Shown: positions 30,898 to 40,349 of the stretch, one piece after another
How positions within the stretch are numbered: position 1 is the stretch's first letter
Layout of the letters: every line of letters starts with the position of its first letter
Assembly: GCF_003544855.1 (NCBI RefSeq)
Contig: NZ_CP032101.1
Coordinates: 1,364,001 to 1,428,000 of the forward strand
Source: Malaciobacter marinus
Lineage (GTDB): Bacteria; Campylobacterota; Campylobacteria; Campylobacterales; Arcobacteraceae
Direction of reading: 5' to 3'
Length of the DNA: 64,000 bases
Translations under genes and position numbers: made by a program
Notes under the pieces: generated by a model
Told to the model about the DNA's origin: nothing
Database searches by the model: none
Seen by the model: the letters and a program-made list of their open reading frames with translations, nothing else

Positions 30898-31386
30898 ATG
30901 AATAAACAATCAGAATCACCAAAAGAGAGAATTAACGTCACTTATAAACCTGCAACAGGAGATATGACAGAAGAGATAGAAATTCCATATAAGATTACTT
31001 TATTGGGAGAATATAACCCAAATGAAGAAAAAAAACCTGTTGAAGAGAAAAAAGTTGTAAAAATAGATAAAAATAACTTTAACGATGTATTAAAAGCACA
31101 AGATTTATCTGTAACATTTAATGTTGATAATAAATTAACACAAGAAGAAGATTCTTCATTGAATGTAGATTTAAAAATTAATAGTATTAAAGATTTTTCA
31201 CCTGAAAAAATAGTTGAAAATATCCCAGAATTAAAAGTTCTTATGCAATTAAGACAATCATTGATGGCTTTAAAAGGTCCATTAGGAAATGTACCTGCAT
31301 TTAGAAAAGCTATTGAAGATGCTATTTCAAATAAAGAAGAAAGAGATAAATTGATGAATGAATTAAATCTTGGTGTTAAAGAATAA
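30898..31386 (+). CDS. tssB: T6SS contractile sheath small subunit TssB (VipA)
   Basis: The 162-residue protein has the TssB pattern: RINVTYKPATGD near the start, the DLKINSIKDFSPEKIVENIP segment and the helical LKVLMQLRQSLMALKGPLGN stretch that packs against TssC. It forms the outer contractile tube with TssC around Hcp. A good GGAG site precedes the ATG and tssC follows after 11 bases. Confidence 0.95.
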   Translation: MNKQSESPKERINVTYKPATGDMTEEIEIPYKITLLGEYNPNEEKKPVEEKKVVKIDKNNFNDVLKAQDLSVTFNVDNKLTQEEDSSLNVDLKINSIKDFSPEKIVENIPELKVLMQLRQSLMALKGPLGNVPAFRKAIEDAISNKEERDKLMNELNLGVKE

Positions 31387-31397
31387 AAGGAGTTTAG

Positions 31398-32876
31398 ATG
31401 ACTACAGAACAAGTTTCACAAAACAATATTTCAGATATAGAACAATTAAGTTTATTAGATAATATTGTAGCTCAAACAAGCATAAACCAAAATGATGACA
31501 GCTATTCAGTTGTAAAAACAGGCGTAGAAGCACTTGTAGAAGAATTAATTAAATCTGATAATAAAGAAGAAAAAGTTAATAAATCTATAATAGATAAAAT
31601 GATTGCAGAAATAGATGAAAAAATATCTGCTCAAATGGATGAAGTTTTGCATCATGAGCAGTTTCAGGCATTAGAATCAAAATGGAAAGGTCTTTATATG
31701 TTAGTTGAAAGAACTGACTTTAGACAAAATATTTTAATGGAATTTATAAATGTATCAAAAGAAGAATTAATTGAAGATTTTGAGGATAGCTTAGATATTA
31801 CAAAAACAGGTCTTTATAAGCATGTATATAGTGCAGGATATGGACAATTTGGTGGGGAACCAGTAGGTACTATTATTGCTGATTATGAACTTTCTCCTTC
31901 AAATATGGATATAAAATTTTTAAATAAAGTAGCCTCAATTTCTGCAATGAGTCATGCACCTTTTATTAGTGCAGCAGGTCCTAAGTTTTTTGGACTAGAT
32001 AGTTTTGAGGGGCTTCCTGATTTAAAAGATATAGAAGATGTAATGACATCTCCACAATTTGCAGCTTGGAAAGGCTTTAGAAAAAATGAAGATTCAAGAT
32101 ATGTAGGACTTACTCTTCCTAGATTTTTACTTAGACCTCCTTATGATCCAGAAGATAATCCTATTTCAAATTTTGTTTATAAAGAAGATGTTTCAAAAAG
32201 TCATGAAGATTATTTATGGGGAAATACAGTTTATGCTTTTGCAAGTAAATTAACTGATAGTTTTGCAAGTTATAGATGGTGTACTAATATAATAGGACCA
32301 AAATCAGGTGGTGAAGTTAGAGATTTACCTGTACATACTTTTGAGAGTATGGGTGATATTGAGATGAAGATACCAACAGAAGTTTTAGTTTCAGATAGAA
32401 GAGAGTATGAATTATCTGAACAAGGTTTTATTCCATTGATTATGAGAAAAGGAAGTAATACTGCTGCATTCTTTGCTGCTAGTTCAGCACAAGAGCCAAA
32501 ACTTTTTGCAAATACTCCTGAGGGTAATGAAGCACAATTAAATTATAAATTAGGTACTCAATTACCATATTTATTTGCCATTACAAGAATGTCTCATTAT
32601 ATAAAAGTATTGCAAAGAGAGTACATTGGTTCATGGAGAGAAAGATCAGATTTAGAAAGAGAACTTAATAAATGGGCTAAGCAGTATGTTGCAAATCAAG
32701 AAAATCCAAGTGCAGAAATTAGAAGTAAAAGACCTTTTAAAGATATTGCAATTGATGTTGAAGATGTTGCTGATGATCCAGGTTGGTATAAAGTTAGAAT
32801 TTCATTAAGACCTCATTTTAAATACATGGGTGCAAGTTTTGAGTTATCACTTGTTGGTAAGTTAGATAAAGAGTAA
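31398..32876 (+). CDS. tssC: T6SS contractile sheath large subunit TssC (VipB)
   Basis: The 492-residue protein contains LESKWKGLYMLVERTDF, the conserved FGLDSFEGLPDLKDIEDV region, LPRFLLRPPYDP and the C-terminal PGWYKVRISLRPHFKYMGA, all family signatures of the large sheath subunit. It assembles with TssB and is recycled by ClpV. Length is standard and nothing is missing. Confidence 0.97.
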   Translation: MTTEQVSQNNISDIEQLSLLDNIVAQTSINQNDDSYSVVKTGVEALVEELIKSDNKEEKVNKSIIDKMIAEIDEKISAQMDEVLHHEQFQALESKWKGLYMLVERTDFRQNILMEFINVSKEELIEDFEDSLDITKTGLYKHVYSAGYGQFGGEPVGTIIADYELSPSNMDIKFLNKVASISAMSHAPFISAAGPKFFGLDSFEGLPDLKDIEDVMTSPQFAAWKGFRKNEDSRYVGLTLPRFLLRPPYDPEDNPISNFVYKEDVSKSHEDYLWGNTVYAFASKLTDSFASYRWCTNIIGPKSGGEVRDLPVHTFESMGDIEMKIPTEVLVSDRREYELSEQGFIPLIMRKGSNTAAFFAASSAQEPKLFANTPEGNEAQLNYKLGTQLPYLFAITRMSHYIKVLQREYIGSWRERSDLERELNKWAKQYVANQENPSAEIRSKRPFKDIAIDVEDVADDPGWYKVRISLRPHFKYMGASFELSLVGKLDKE

Positions 32877-32879
32877 AAG

Positions 32880-33296
32880 ATGTATAAGGGAAGTTTATTT
32901 GAAAGATTATCCTCAAGTTTTGATGATAAACAGTTTGATTCAAAAGAAGAAGCATTATATGCATCAATTGCAAATAATCTTTCAAGAATCTTCTCTACAA
33001 ATGCAGGAAGTGCTGAAATATCGAAAGATTATGGAAAAGTAGATTTAAATAATATAAATTTAAGTATGAATGACTCTATTGAATTTATAGAAAAAAGTTC
33101 ACAAAATGCTATAAAAAAGTTTGAGCCTAGATTGTATAAAACAAAAGTTGGAATTTTAAGAGAAAATTTAAGTTTTAATGAAATGACAATTTTAATACAA
33201 GGATATCTAGTAATAAATGGTAGAAGCAAAAAAGTAAGTTATAGAGCAAATTTATTAAAAAATGGAAAGGTAAAGATATTTAAAGATGACATTTAA
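32880..33296 (+). CDS. tssE: T6SS baseplate protein TssE (gp25-like)
   Basis: The 138-residue protein carries the gp25/GPW lysozyme-like wedge fold: SLFERL at the start, ISKDYGKVDLNN, and FEPRLYKTKVGI near residue 85. It is the baseplate wedge component homologous to phage T4 gp25. Its end overlaps the tssF start by 11 bases, so the two are probably coupled. Confidence 0.9.
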   Translation: MYKGSLFERLSSSFDDKQFDSKEEALYASIANNLSRIFSTNAGSAEISKDYGKVDLNNINLSMNDSIEFIEKSSQNAIKKFEPRLYKTKVGILRENLSFNEMTILIQGYLVINGRSKKVSYRANLLKNGKVKIFKDDI

Positions 33297-35058
33297 TGAC
33301 TATTATAAAAAAGAATTAAACTCATTACGACTTGAAGGTTCAGAGTTTTCTAAAAAAAATCCTGGATTATCAACTTATCTTTCAAAAGAAGGACAAGATC
33401 CTGATGTGGAAAGACTACTTGAGGGTTTTTCTTTTCTAACAGGGAGATTAAAACAGCAACTTGATTATGAATTACCAGAAGTTTCTCATACTTTAGTTCA
33501 ACTACTTTGGCCAAACTATATTCGACCAATACCATCGTACTCTATTATTAAATATGAATCAATCAAAGACTCAACTCAAAATATTAAAGTTGAAAAAAAT
33601 ACTGAAGTTTTAAGTAAAAGTATAAATAATTCACAATGTAAATTTAGAACTGCTTATGAACTTACTGTTATGCCCTTTGAATTACAAAATGTTAATTACT
33701 ATACATATAGTAAAAAAAGTGATCTTGAATTGTCTTTTCAAATGTCAACAATTGGAACACTACAAGATTTAACATTTGAGAATTTAAGGTTACATTTAGG
33801 TGGTTCTAAATTTATTGCACAAGATTTATATCTTTTTCTAACAAACTATGTTGAAAAAATTGATTTGATTATTAATTCTGATGATAGTAAAGAACTTGCT
33901 TCAATATCAATTGATAAAAACTCAATAAAACAAGTTGGCTTTAATTCAAACCAAAATCTTATGCCTTATTCTTTAAATGTTTTTGATGGATATATTTTGC
34001 TACAAGAATATTTTTGTTTTAAAGATAAATTTTTATTTATTGATATATTAAATTTATCAAATATTAATACCATATCAAATGAAATCTTAGAAAAAAGTAG
34101 AAATTTTACTATAAAAATAACATTTTCTAAAAAGATAAAACAATCTGAAACTCCAAGCATTAGCAACTTCTTTTTGTATAGTACTCCTATAGTTAATCTA
34201 TTTGAAACAGATTCTGTACCAATTAGAAAAACAAGTTATGATGAAGAGTATTTAGTAGTTCCTTCAAATTTAGATAAAAATCAAAGTGAAGTTTTTTCAA
34301 TTGAAAATGTAAGAGGTTGGATTGCAAATAAGTCAAGTTATGAGGATTTTATGCCTTTTGAAACATTTGAACATAACTTATCAAATACAGAGTATTACTC
34401 ATCAAGAGTTAAATTGTCAACGGATGAAGCGCAAACAAATACATATTTGAGATTTTCCAATTCAAAAGGATTAGAAGAAGATATTTTAAAAAGTAATGCA
34501 ACAATATCAGTAAAAATATTGTGTACAAATAAAAACTTACCTTCTAAACTTTTATTAAAAGAAATTGATACTGCAAATCCTTTATCAAAAAGTGCAAATT
34601 TAAAATTTCAAAATATTACTATTCCTACACAAAGCTATCCACCTCCAATTTCAGGAGACTTTTTGTGGAGAGTGATTTCTAACATGTCTTTGAATTATCT
34701 CTCTTTAGAAGATATTAATTCTTTAAGAACCATCTTAGAAACTTATGATTTTTATGGAGCATTTGATAGAAAACAAAAAGAAAAAACAGCAATGCAATTA
34801 AAAGGGATTGAAAATATTTCATATGAAACTTGTGAAATGATAGATAAAGGTTTACCAATAAGAGGAACTCATATAAAATTAAAAGTTAATCCTTTAAACT
34901 TCTCTTGTCTTGGAGAAGCTTACATATTTTGTTGTGTATTAAATGAATTTTTTGCACTTTATAGTAATCTAAATTCATTTCATAAATTAAGTGTTGATAT
35001 AAATAATGAAGACTATTTTCAGTGGCCTGCAAAAATTGGTTCACAAACATTAATATAG
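33286..35058 (+). CDS. tssF: T6SS baseplate protein TssF
   Basis: The 590-residue protein has the TssF signature near its N-terminus (YYKKELNSLRLEGSEFSKKN, then DPDVERLLEGFSFLTGRL and LWPNYIRPIPS). It forms the wedge with TssE, TssG and TssK. Family length is 580-640. It overlaps tssE and is followed by tssG after 12 bases. Confidence 0.95.
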   Translation: MTFNDYYKKELNSLRLEGSEFSKKNPGLSTYLSKEGQDPDVERLLEGFSFLTGRLKQQLDYELPEVSHTLVQLLWPNYIRPIPSYSIIKYESIKDSTQNIKVEKNTEVLSKSINNSQCKFRTAYELTVMPFELQNVNYYTYSKKSDLELSFQMSTIGTLQDLTFENLRLHLGGSKFIAQDLYLFLTNYVEKIDLIINSDDSKELASISIDKNSIKQVGFNSNQNLMPYSLNVFDGYILLQEYFCFKDKFLFIDILNLSNINTISNEILEKSRNFTIKITFSKKIKQSETPSISNFFLYSTPIVNLFETDSVPIRKTSYDEEYLVVPSNLDKNQSEVFSIENVRGWIANKSSYEDFMPFETFEHNLSNTEYYSSRVKLSTDEAQTNTYLRFSNSKGLEEDILKSNATISVKILCTNKNLPSKLLLKEIDTANPLSKSANLKFQNITIPTQSYPPPISGDFLWRVISNMSLNYLSLEDINSLRTILETYDFYGAFDRKQKEKTAMQLKGIENISYETCEMIDKGLPIRGTHIKLKVNPLNFSCLGEAYIFCCVLNEFFALYSNLNSFHKLSVDINNEDYFQWPAKIGSQTLI

Positions 35059-35070
35059 TAGAAGATTAAT

Positions 35071-36063
35071 ATGAAAATTGAAGAAATAAATAGTAGTTTA
35101 AATGAGAGTATTTCTAAATATTCATTACCACAAATTATAAGGGTTGTATGTGGATATTTAAAAGATTTTCATATAAACAAAAATAGTATAGAAGTTTATG
35201 AACTTATTAAATTTAGTTCAAATCCAAGTTTGTCTTTTCAAAAATCAGAAGTATCAAAAGTAATTCTTTTTGAAGAACAGAATGATATAAAAGCTGAAAT
35301 TACTTTAAACTTTTTAGGTATATTTGGTAGTTCTTCTCCTTTACCATCTCATTATAGTGAAATGGTTTTATATAGTATTGATAGTGACTATATATTACAT
35401 GATTTCCTTAATTTATTTAATCATCATTTGCAAAGGTTTATCTATCCTATATGGCAAAAACATAGATATTATATACAATATCAAAATGATTTAAAAGACA
35501 AATTTTCAAAATATATATTTTCATTTTTAGGATTATATTCAAACAGACTACAAAATAATAGTTCCTTAAATTTAAGAAAACTTATTCCATATATTGGAAT
35601 TTTATTTATGAAACATAAATCAGCAGGAACTTTAAAATCGATTTTAAGACACTACTTAAATCATAATGAATTAGAAATAATTCAATGCATTGAAGATAAT
35701 TATAATATACCTTCTTTTCAAAGATGTTCTTTAGGTGATGAAAACTGTAGCTTGAATAGTAGTTTTCTAATAGGAGAATCTGTTAAAAGTAAAAATGCCA
35801 AATTTCAGATTCTATTAAAAAATGTTACTAATCAACAACTACTAGAGTATAGTATTTTAGGATTTAAAATGAAAGAATTAAAAGATTTAATTGCGTTTTC
35901 TTTAAATGAACCACTTAAACATGAAGTCTGTTTTGAAGTAAAAAAAGAAGAAAAAGAGTCTCTTTCTCTTGATATTAATGCCAAACAATTTTTGGGAATA
36001 AATAGTTGGATTGGGCAAACATTCTACGATGAAAAAATAGTAATAGCACAAAAAGGATTATAA
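35071..36063 (+). CDS. tssG: T6SS baseplate protein TssG
   Basis: The 330-residue protein follows tssF, contains FLGIFGSSSPLPSHYSEMV (a strongly conserved TssG segment) and the DFLNLFNHHLQRFIYPIWQKH helix. It binds TssF in the wedge complex. The stop shares a base with the ATG of tssH, a coupling seen throughout this operon. Confidence 0.93.
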   Translation: MKIEEINSSLNESISKYSLPQIIRVVCGYLKDFHINKNSIEVYELIKFSSNPSLSFQKSEVSKVILFEEQNDIKAEITLNFLGIFGSSSPLPSHYSEMVLYSIDSDYILHDFLNLFNHHLQRFIYPIWQKHRYYIQYQNDLKDKFSKYIFSFLGLYSNRLQNNSSLNLRKLIPYIGILFMKHKSAGTLKSILRHYLNHNELEIIQCIEDNYNIPSFQRCSLGDENCSLNSSFLIGESVKSKNAKFQILLKNVTNQQLLEYSILGFKMKELKDLIAFSLNEPLKHEVCFEVKKEEKESLSLDINAKQFLGINSWIGQTFYDEKIVIAQKGL

Positions 36064-38603
36064 TGAAATTAGAATTAAAAAATTTGATAAATAATTTAGA
36101 TAAGCAAACAAAAAAATATCTTGAAAACTCAGCACAAAGATGTATTGTAAGAGGTGGAAGTGAAATTTTAATAGAAGATATTTTATATGTTTTTTTAGAA
36201 GATGAAAATAGCATATTTTCTTTGATGTTAAATCAATACAGAATTGATAAAAATGAGTTAATAAAAGTAATTCAAAAAGAAGTAAAAATAAGTATAAGTG
36301 AATCAAACAGCCCTATATTCTCTACTATTTTAGTTAATTGGCTTGAAGATTCTTATTCTTATGCAAAGCTTATTTTAAATCAAAATGAAATAACGCAATC
36401 TTCAATGATTTTATCTTTATTTGAAAATAGTATTAAATATTCAAATACAAAATACTTTAAAATATTTGAAGAAATTGATGTAGAAGAGCTAAAATCCTTA
36501 ATAGAGGGATTAAATGAGAAACCAATTGAAAATAAGACTTCTAATGAAAACTCAAATACAAAAAGTGAAATAGAAAAGTATACAACAGATTTAACCCAAT
36601 TAGCAAAAGAAAATAGAATTGATCCTGTATTATGTAGAGATGATGAGATAAAACAAGCAATTGATATTTTGTTAAGAAGAAGAAAAAATAATCCTATTTT
36701 AGTTGGTGAGGCAGGTGTTGGAAAAACTGCAGTAGTTGAAGGGCTAGCTTTAAAAATTGTTAATAATGAAGTTCCTGTTCAATTAAAAGAAGCAAAAATA
36801 TTATCTTTAGATGTTGGTGCTTTACAAGCTGGAGCAAGTGTAAAAGGAGAGTTTGAGAGAAGATTGCAAGAGGTAATTAATAAATTAAAAGCAAGTAGTG
36901 AATTTGTAATTTTATTTATTGATGAAGCTCATACACTAATAGGAGCAGGGGGAAATGAAGGTGGTTCAGATGCTGCAAATTTATTAAAACCTGCACTAGC
37001 AAGAGGAGAACTCAAAACAATTGCTGCAACTACATGGTTAGAATATAGAAAATATTTTGAAAAAGATCCCGCTTTATCAAGAAGATTTCAAAAAATCAAT
37101 CTTTTAGAACCAACAGTAACTGAAGCTACAACAATTTTAAGAGGAATTGCTAAAAAATATGAAGAAGCACATGATGTTTATATTGAAGATGATGCAATAA
37201 AAAGTGCTTCATCTTTATCTGCTAGATATATAACAGGTAGACAACTTCCTGATAAAGCAATTGATGTTTTAGATACTGCTTGTGCAAATGTAAAAATTAG
37301 TCAATCAAATATACCTTTTGAATTACAAAAAATTGCTACAAAGATATTAGAAAAAGAAAGAGAAATAGAGTTCTTACAAAGAGATGATGTAAACAAAATA
37401 AAAAATAACAAAGAAAAAATTAAGATTTTAAAAAATGAGCTTAAAGTCTATGAAGATGAAGAAAAACTCATTAGAACAAACTGGGAAAAACAAAAAGAAG
37501 TTTTAGAACAAATTGGAGAATGCAAAGATAAAAAAGAGAAAAGTAAACTAAAAACCCAACTTAAAACTTTACAAAAAAACAATATGTATATTTTTAATAC
37601 TGTTAATAAAGAACAAGTAGCAAAAGTTATATCTTCATGGACAGGAATTCCTTTGGGGAATATGGTTGAAGAGCAAATAAAAACAGTTGTTGAACTTGAA
37701 GATAAAATTAAAGACAAAGTTATAGGTCAAGAACAAGCAATATCATATTTAAATAGGTTTTTGCAAATTTCAATTTCTGGATTGAAAAAAGAAGACTCTC
37801 CTACTGGTGTATTTTTACTTGTAGGACCTAGTGGAGTTGGTAAAACAGAAACAGCAAAAGCAATAGCTCAACTTATGTATGGTGGTGAAAGGTTTATCAC
37901 TACTATAAATATGACAGAGTTTCAAGAAAAGCATACAGTTTCAAGACTTATAGGATCACCTCCTGGTTATGTTGGGTATGGTGATGGAGGTCAACTAACT
38001 GATCCTGTTAGAGTAAAACCATATTCAGTTATATTGCTAGATGAAATAGAAAAAGCTCATCCTGATATTTTAAATCTTTTCTATCAAATTTTTGACAAAG
38101 GAGAAGTAAATGATGGAGAAGGAAGAGTAATTGATTTTAAAAATACTACCATAATTATGACTTCTAATTTAGCAACTAAAGAAATAACAAATTATTGTCA
38201 AAATAATAAAGATAATATTTCATTAGAAGAGCTTTCATCACTTATTACACCTGTGCTTAGTGATTATTTAAAACCTGCATTACTTGGAAGAATGAATGTG
38301 ATTCCGTATTTTAATTTAAATGAAGAGGCTTTAATCAAAATTACAAAACAAAAATTTGAAATAACTAAAAAACAATTACTTAAAAAAGAAATCGATTTAG
38401 AAATTGATGAAAACCTTATCAAATATATAGTTAGTTTATCAAACAGTATTGATACAGGTGCTAGAAATATTGATTTGATAATTAATACAAAAATTATGCC
38501 AAAGTTATCTAAATATTTATTGGATTCGTCTATAAATAAAAAGAAAATAAAAAATATCTCTTTAAATCTAGATTCAAAGAGTAATGAAATATTGATTAAA
38601 TAA
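36063..38603 (+). CDS. clpV: T6SS sheath-disassembly ATPase ClpV (TssH)
   Basis: The 846-residue AAA+ protein has an N-terminal Clp repeat domain followed by two ATPase modules. Module 1 has Walker A GEAGVGKTAVVEG and Walker B FIDEAHTLIGAG; module 2 has GPSGVGKTETAKA and LLDEIEKAHPD. The intervening helical M-domain is about 100 residues. It is ClpB-like, but its location within the T6SS operon and divergent N-domain identify ClpV, which extracts TssC from contracted sheaths. Confidence 0.95.
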   Translation: MKLELKNLINNLDKQTKKYLENSAQRCIVRGGSEILIEDILYVFLEDENSIFSLMLNQYRIDKNELIKVIQKEVKISISESNSPIFSTILVNWLEDSYSYAKLILNQNEITQSSMILSLFENSIKYSNTKYFKIFEEIDVEELKSLIEGLNEKPIENKTSNENSNTKSEIEKYTTDLTQLAKENRIDPVLCRDDEIKQAIDILLRRRKNNPILVGEAGVGKTAVVEGLALKIVNNEVPVQLKEAKILSLDVGALQAGASVKGEFERRLQEVINKLKASSEFVILFIDEAHTLIGAGGNEGGSDAANLLKPALARGELKTIAATTWLEYRKYFEKDPALSRRFQKINLLEPTVTEATTILRGIAKKYEEAHDVYIEDDAIKSASSLSARYITGRQLPDKAIDVLDTACANVKISQSNIPFELQKIATKILEKEREIEFLQRDDVNKIKNNKEKIKILKNELKVYEDEEKLIRTNWEKQKEVLEQIGECKDKKEKSKLKTQLKTLQKNNMYIFNTVNKEQVAKVISSWTGIPLGNMVEEQIKTVVELEDKIKDKVIGQEQAISYLNRFLQISISGLKKEDSPTGVFLLVGPSGVGKTETAKAIAQLMYGGERFITTINMTEFQEKHTVSRLIGSPPGYVGYGDGGQLTDPVRVKPYSVILLDEIEKAHPDILNLFYQIFDKGEVNDGEGRVIDFKNTTIIMTSNLATKEITNYCQNNKDNISLEELSSLITPVLSDYLKPALLGRMNVIPYFNLNEEALIKITKQKFEITKKQLLKKEIDLEIDENLIKYIVSLSNSIDTGARNIDLIINTKIMPKLSKYLLDSSINKKKIKNISLNLDSKSNEILIK

Positions 38604-38613
38604 AGGAGAAATT

Positions 38614-38730
38614 ATGATGAAAAAATTATTTTTTATTTTTTTTATAATTTTGTTTTCAGGATGTGCAAGTTTTCATGAAACTTATAAACCATTATATCAA
38701 GCTAAACCAGAGATTGAGGATTTAAAATGA
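38614..38730 (+). CDS. Tiny T6SS-operon lipoprotein (38 residues)
   Basis: Between clpV and the FHA gene a frame begins ATGATG seven bases after AAAGGAG and encodes a lipoprotein signal (MMKKLFFIFFIILFSGCAS) with the lipobox LFSGC, leaving a mature peptide of only about 22 residues. Its stop overlaps the start of the FHA gene (ATGA). The ribosome-binding site, lipobox and overlap all support a real gene. It is not TssJ, which follows later. Possible roles are a membrane-complex accessory or a translational coupler; neither is shown. Confidence 0.75.
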   Translation: MMKKLFFIFFIILFSGCASFHETYKPLYQAKPEIEDLK

Positions 38731-39893
38731 AATTAATCCTTGATATAGTTAAGCATCCTCAAGAAAAATTATTAAAAAGAAATTTTCAATTTAATAAAAC
38801 TGGTGGAGTAGTTGGAAGATCTGATGATATTGATAATAAACTAGCTGATACTAAAAATATTATTTCAAGTAATCATTTTTTAATACATTTTGAAAATAAT
38901 CAATACTTCATTGAAGATACAAGTACAAATGGTACTTTTTTAAAAAATCCATTTTCAAAACTAGTGAAAAATGAACCTGTAAAAATAAATGATTTAGATA
39001 TTTTTATAGTAGGAGAGTATGAACTTCAAGCAAGATTTACAACACTTGATTACTCTAATACACAAGAAAAGTTTAATGAAAACAAATTGATTCCAGATGA
39101 TTTTTTAATTGATGATGAATTAAAAAATTTATCAATGGAAGAAGAAACTTATTCTTCTAGTGTTTTAGATATATTAAAAGAAGAAACAACTTCAAATACA
39201 ATTGTTGAAACTATTTATGAAGAAGAACAAAAAGTTAGTAAAGATATTTTAGATGATCATATTGATGTTGATACATATATTAAAGATGAAAAAGTAGAAA
39301 AGATTTTTAATAAAGAGATTGCTAGTGTTGAAGATGAGTTACAAATATTAGGAAAAAATTTAGGAATTGAATTTGATAGTTTATCAAAAAAAGAGAGGGA
39401 AAATGTCTTAAATGAAATCTCAGATATTGTAATAAATTCATTAGAGGGCTTAAAAAACTCTTTATCTATAAAAGAAAAAATTACTAAAGATTTGAATATT
39501 CAAGAAAATATTAAAATGAAAAATCCAATAAATATGGGATTACTAGCTTTAAATGTAATTGATATAAACGATACTGAAAAAGTTAGCTTATCAGAAGCTG
39601 TATCAAAGTCTTTTAAAGAATTAGATACTCATAATGTAGCATTACACAGAACTAGTAAAAATCTAATTAATATCACTGCTTCAAAATTTTCACCAAAAAA
39701 TTTAGAATATTATTTTGAAAGTAATAATGAAATAAATAGTTTATTACCTAAGAAATCACAACTTTGGAATTCTTATTCAAAAATGCTTAATAAAATCGAT
39801 GAAAATCCAAACCATGGACAAGAGTTAATTATGAATGATTTTATAAATGAGTACAAAAATATTTTGTATACAATAAAACTCACATCACTATAA
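38727..39893 (+). CDS. tagH: T6SS FHA-domain protein (TagH/Fha type)
   Basis: The 388-residue protein has an N-terminal forkhead-associated domain (residues ~1-100) with the phosphothreonine-binding elements GGVVGRSDD, SSNHFLIHFENN and TSTNGTFL. A charged linker follows, then the TagH C-terminal helical domain (LNKIDENPNHGQELIMNDFI is in this part). FHA proteins connect Ser/Thr kinase signalling to T6SS assembly, and a kinase and phosphatase are encoded further downstream. The start overlaps the preceding small lipoprotein gene by four bases. Confidence 0.9.
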   Translation: MKLILDIVKHPQEKLLKRNFQFNKTGGVVGRSDDIDNKLADTKNIISSNHFLIHFENNQYFIEDTSTNGTFLKNPFSKLVKNEPVKINDLDIFIVGEYELQARFTTLDYSNTQEKFNENKLIPDDFLIDDELKNLSMEEETYSSSVLDILKEETTSNTIVETIYEEEQKVSKDILDDHIDVDTYIKDEKVEKIFNKEIASVEDELQILGKNLGIEFDSLSKKERENVLNEISDIVINSLEGLKNSLSIKEKITKDLNIQENIKMKNPINMGLLALNVIDINDTEKVSLSEAVSKSFKELDTHNVALHRTSKNLINITASKFSPKNLEYYFESNNEINSLLPKKSQLWNSYSKMLNKIDENPNHGQELIMNDFINEYKNILYTIKLTSL

Positions 39894-39902
39894 GGAAAAA
39901 CA

Positions 39903-40349
39903 ATGAAACTAAAATTAATTATTTTAACTTTAGCAATATTTATTTTAAATGGGTGTTCTACTAAACCAACACATTTAGAATTAGTTGTTACTTCTTCAAA
40001 AGATTTAAATCAAGATTTGGATGATATCTCATCTCCTTTAATGCTTACTTTTTATGAATTGAAATCAGCAGAAAAGTTTATAAAGTATGATTATTGGAGT
40101 CTTTTAGAAAGATCTGGTAGAAAATTAGGAGATGATTTGATTTCACAAACAAAGCAAGTAATAACTCCCCAACAAGAACAAACATATAAAATCTCTTTTA
40201 ATGAAAAGACAAAATTTTTAGGTGTAATTGGGAACTTTAGAAAACTAAATAAAAATAAACAATGGAAATATGTTATTAATTTAGAAAAAGATGAATATAA
40301 CTATATAGAGTTAAAAGTAAAAAATTTTAAGCTAGAAAGAGTAGATTAA
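39903..40349 (+). CDS. tssJ: T6SS outer-membrane lipoprotein TssJ
   Basis: The 148-residue protein has a signal ending in the lipobox LNGC (cysteine near residue 18) and a transthyretin-like beta domain. The family segment SSPLMLTFYELKSAEKF and the C-terminal strands are present. TssJ anchors the TssLM complex to the outer membrane. It shares one base with tssK. Confidence 0.9.
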   Translation: MKLKLIILTLAIFILNGCSTKPTHLELVVTSSKDLNQDLDDISSPLMLTFYELKSAEKFIKYDYWSLLERSGRKLGDDLISQTKQVITPQQEQTYKISFNEKTKFLGVIGNFRKLNKNKQWKYVINLEKDEYNYIELKVKNFKLERVD

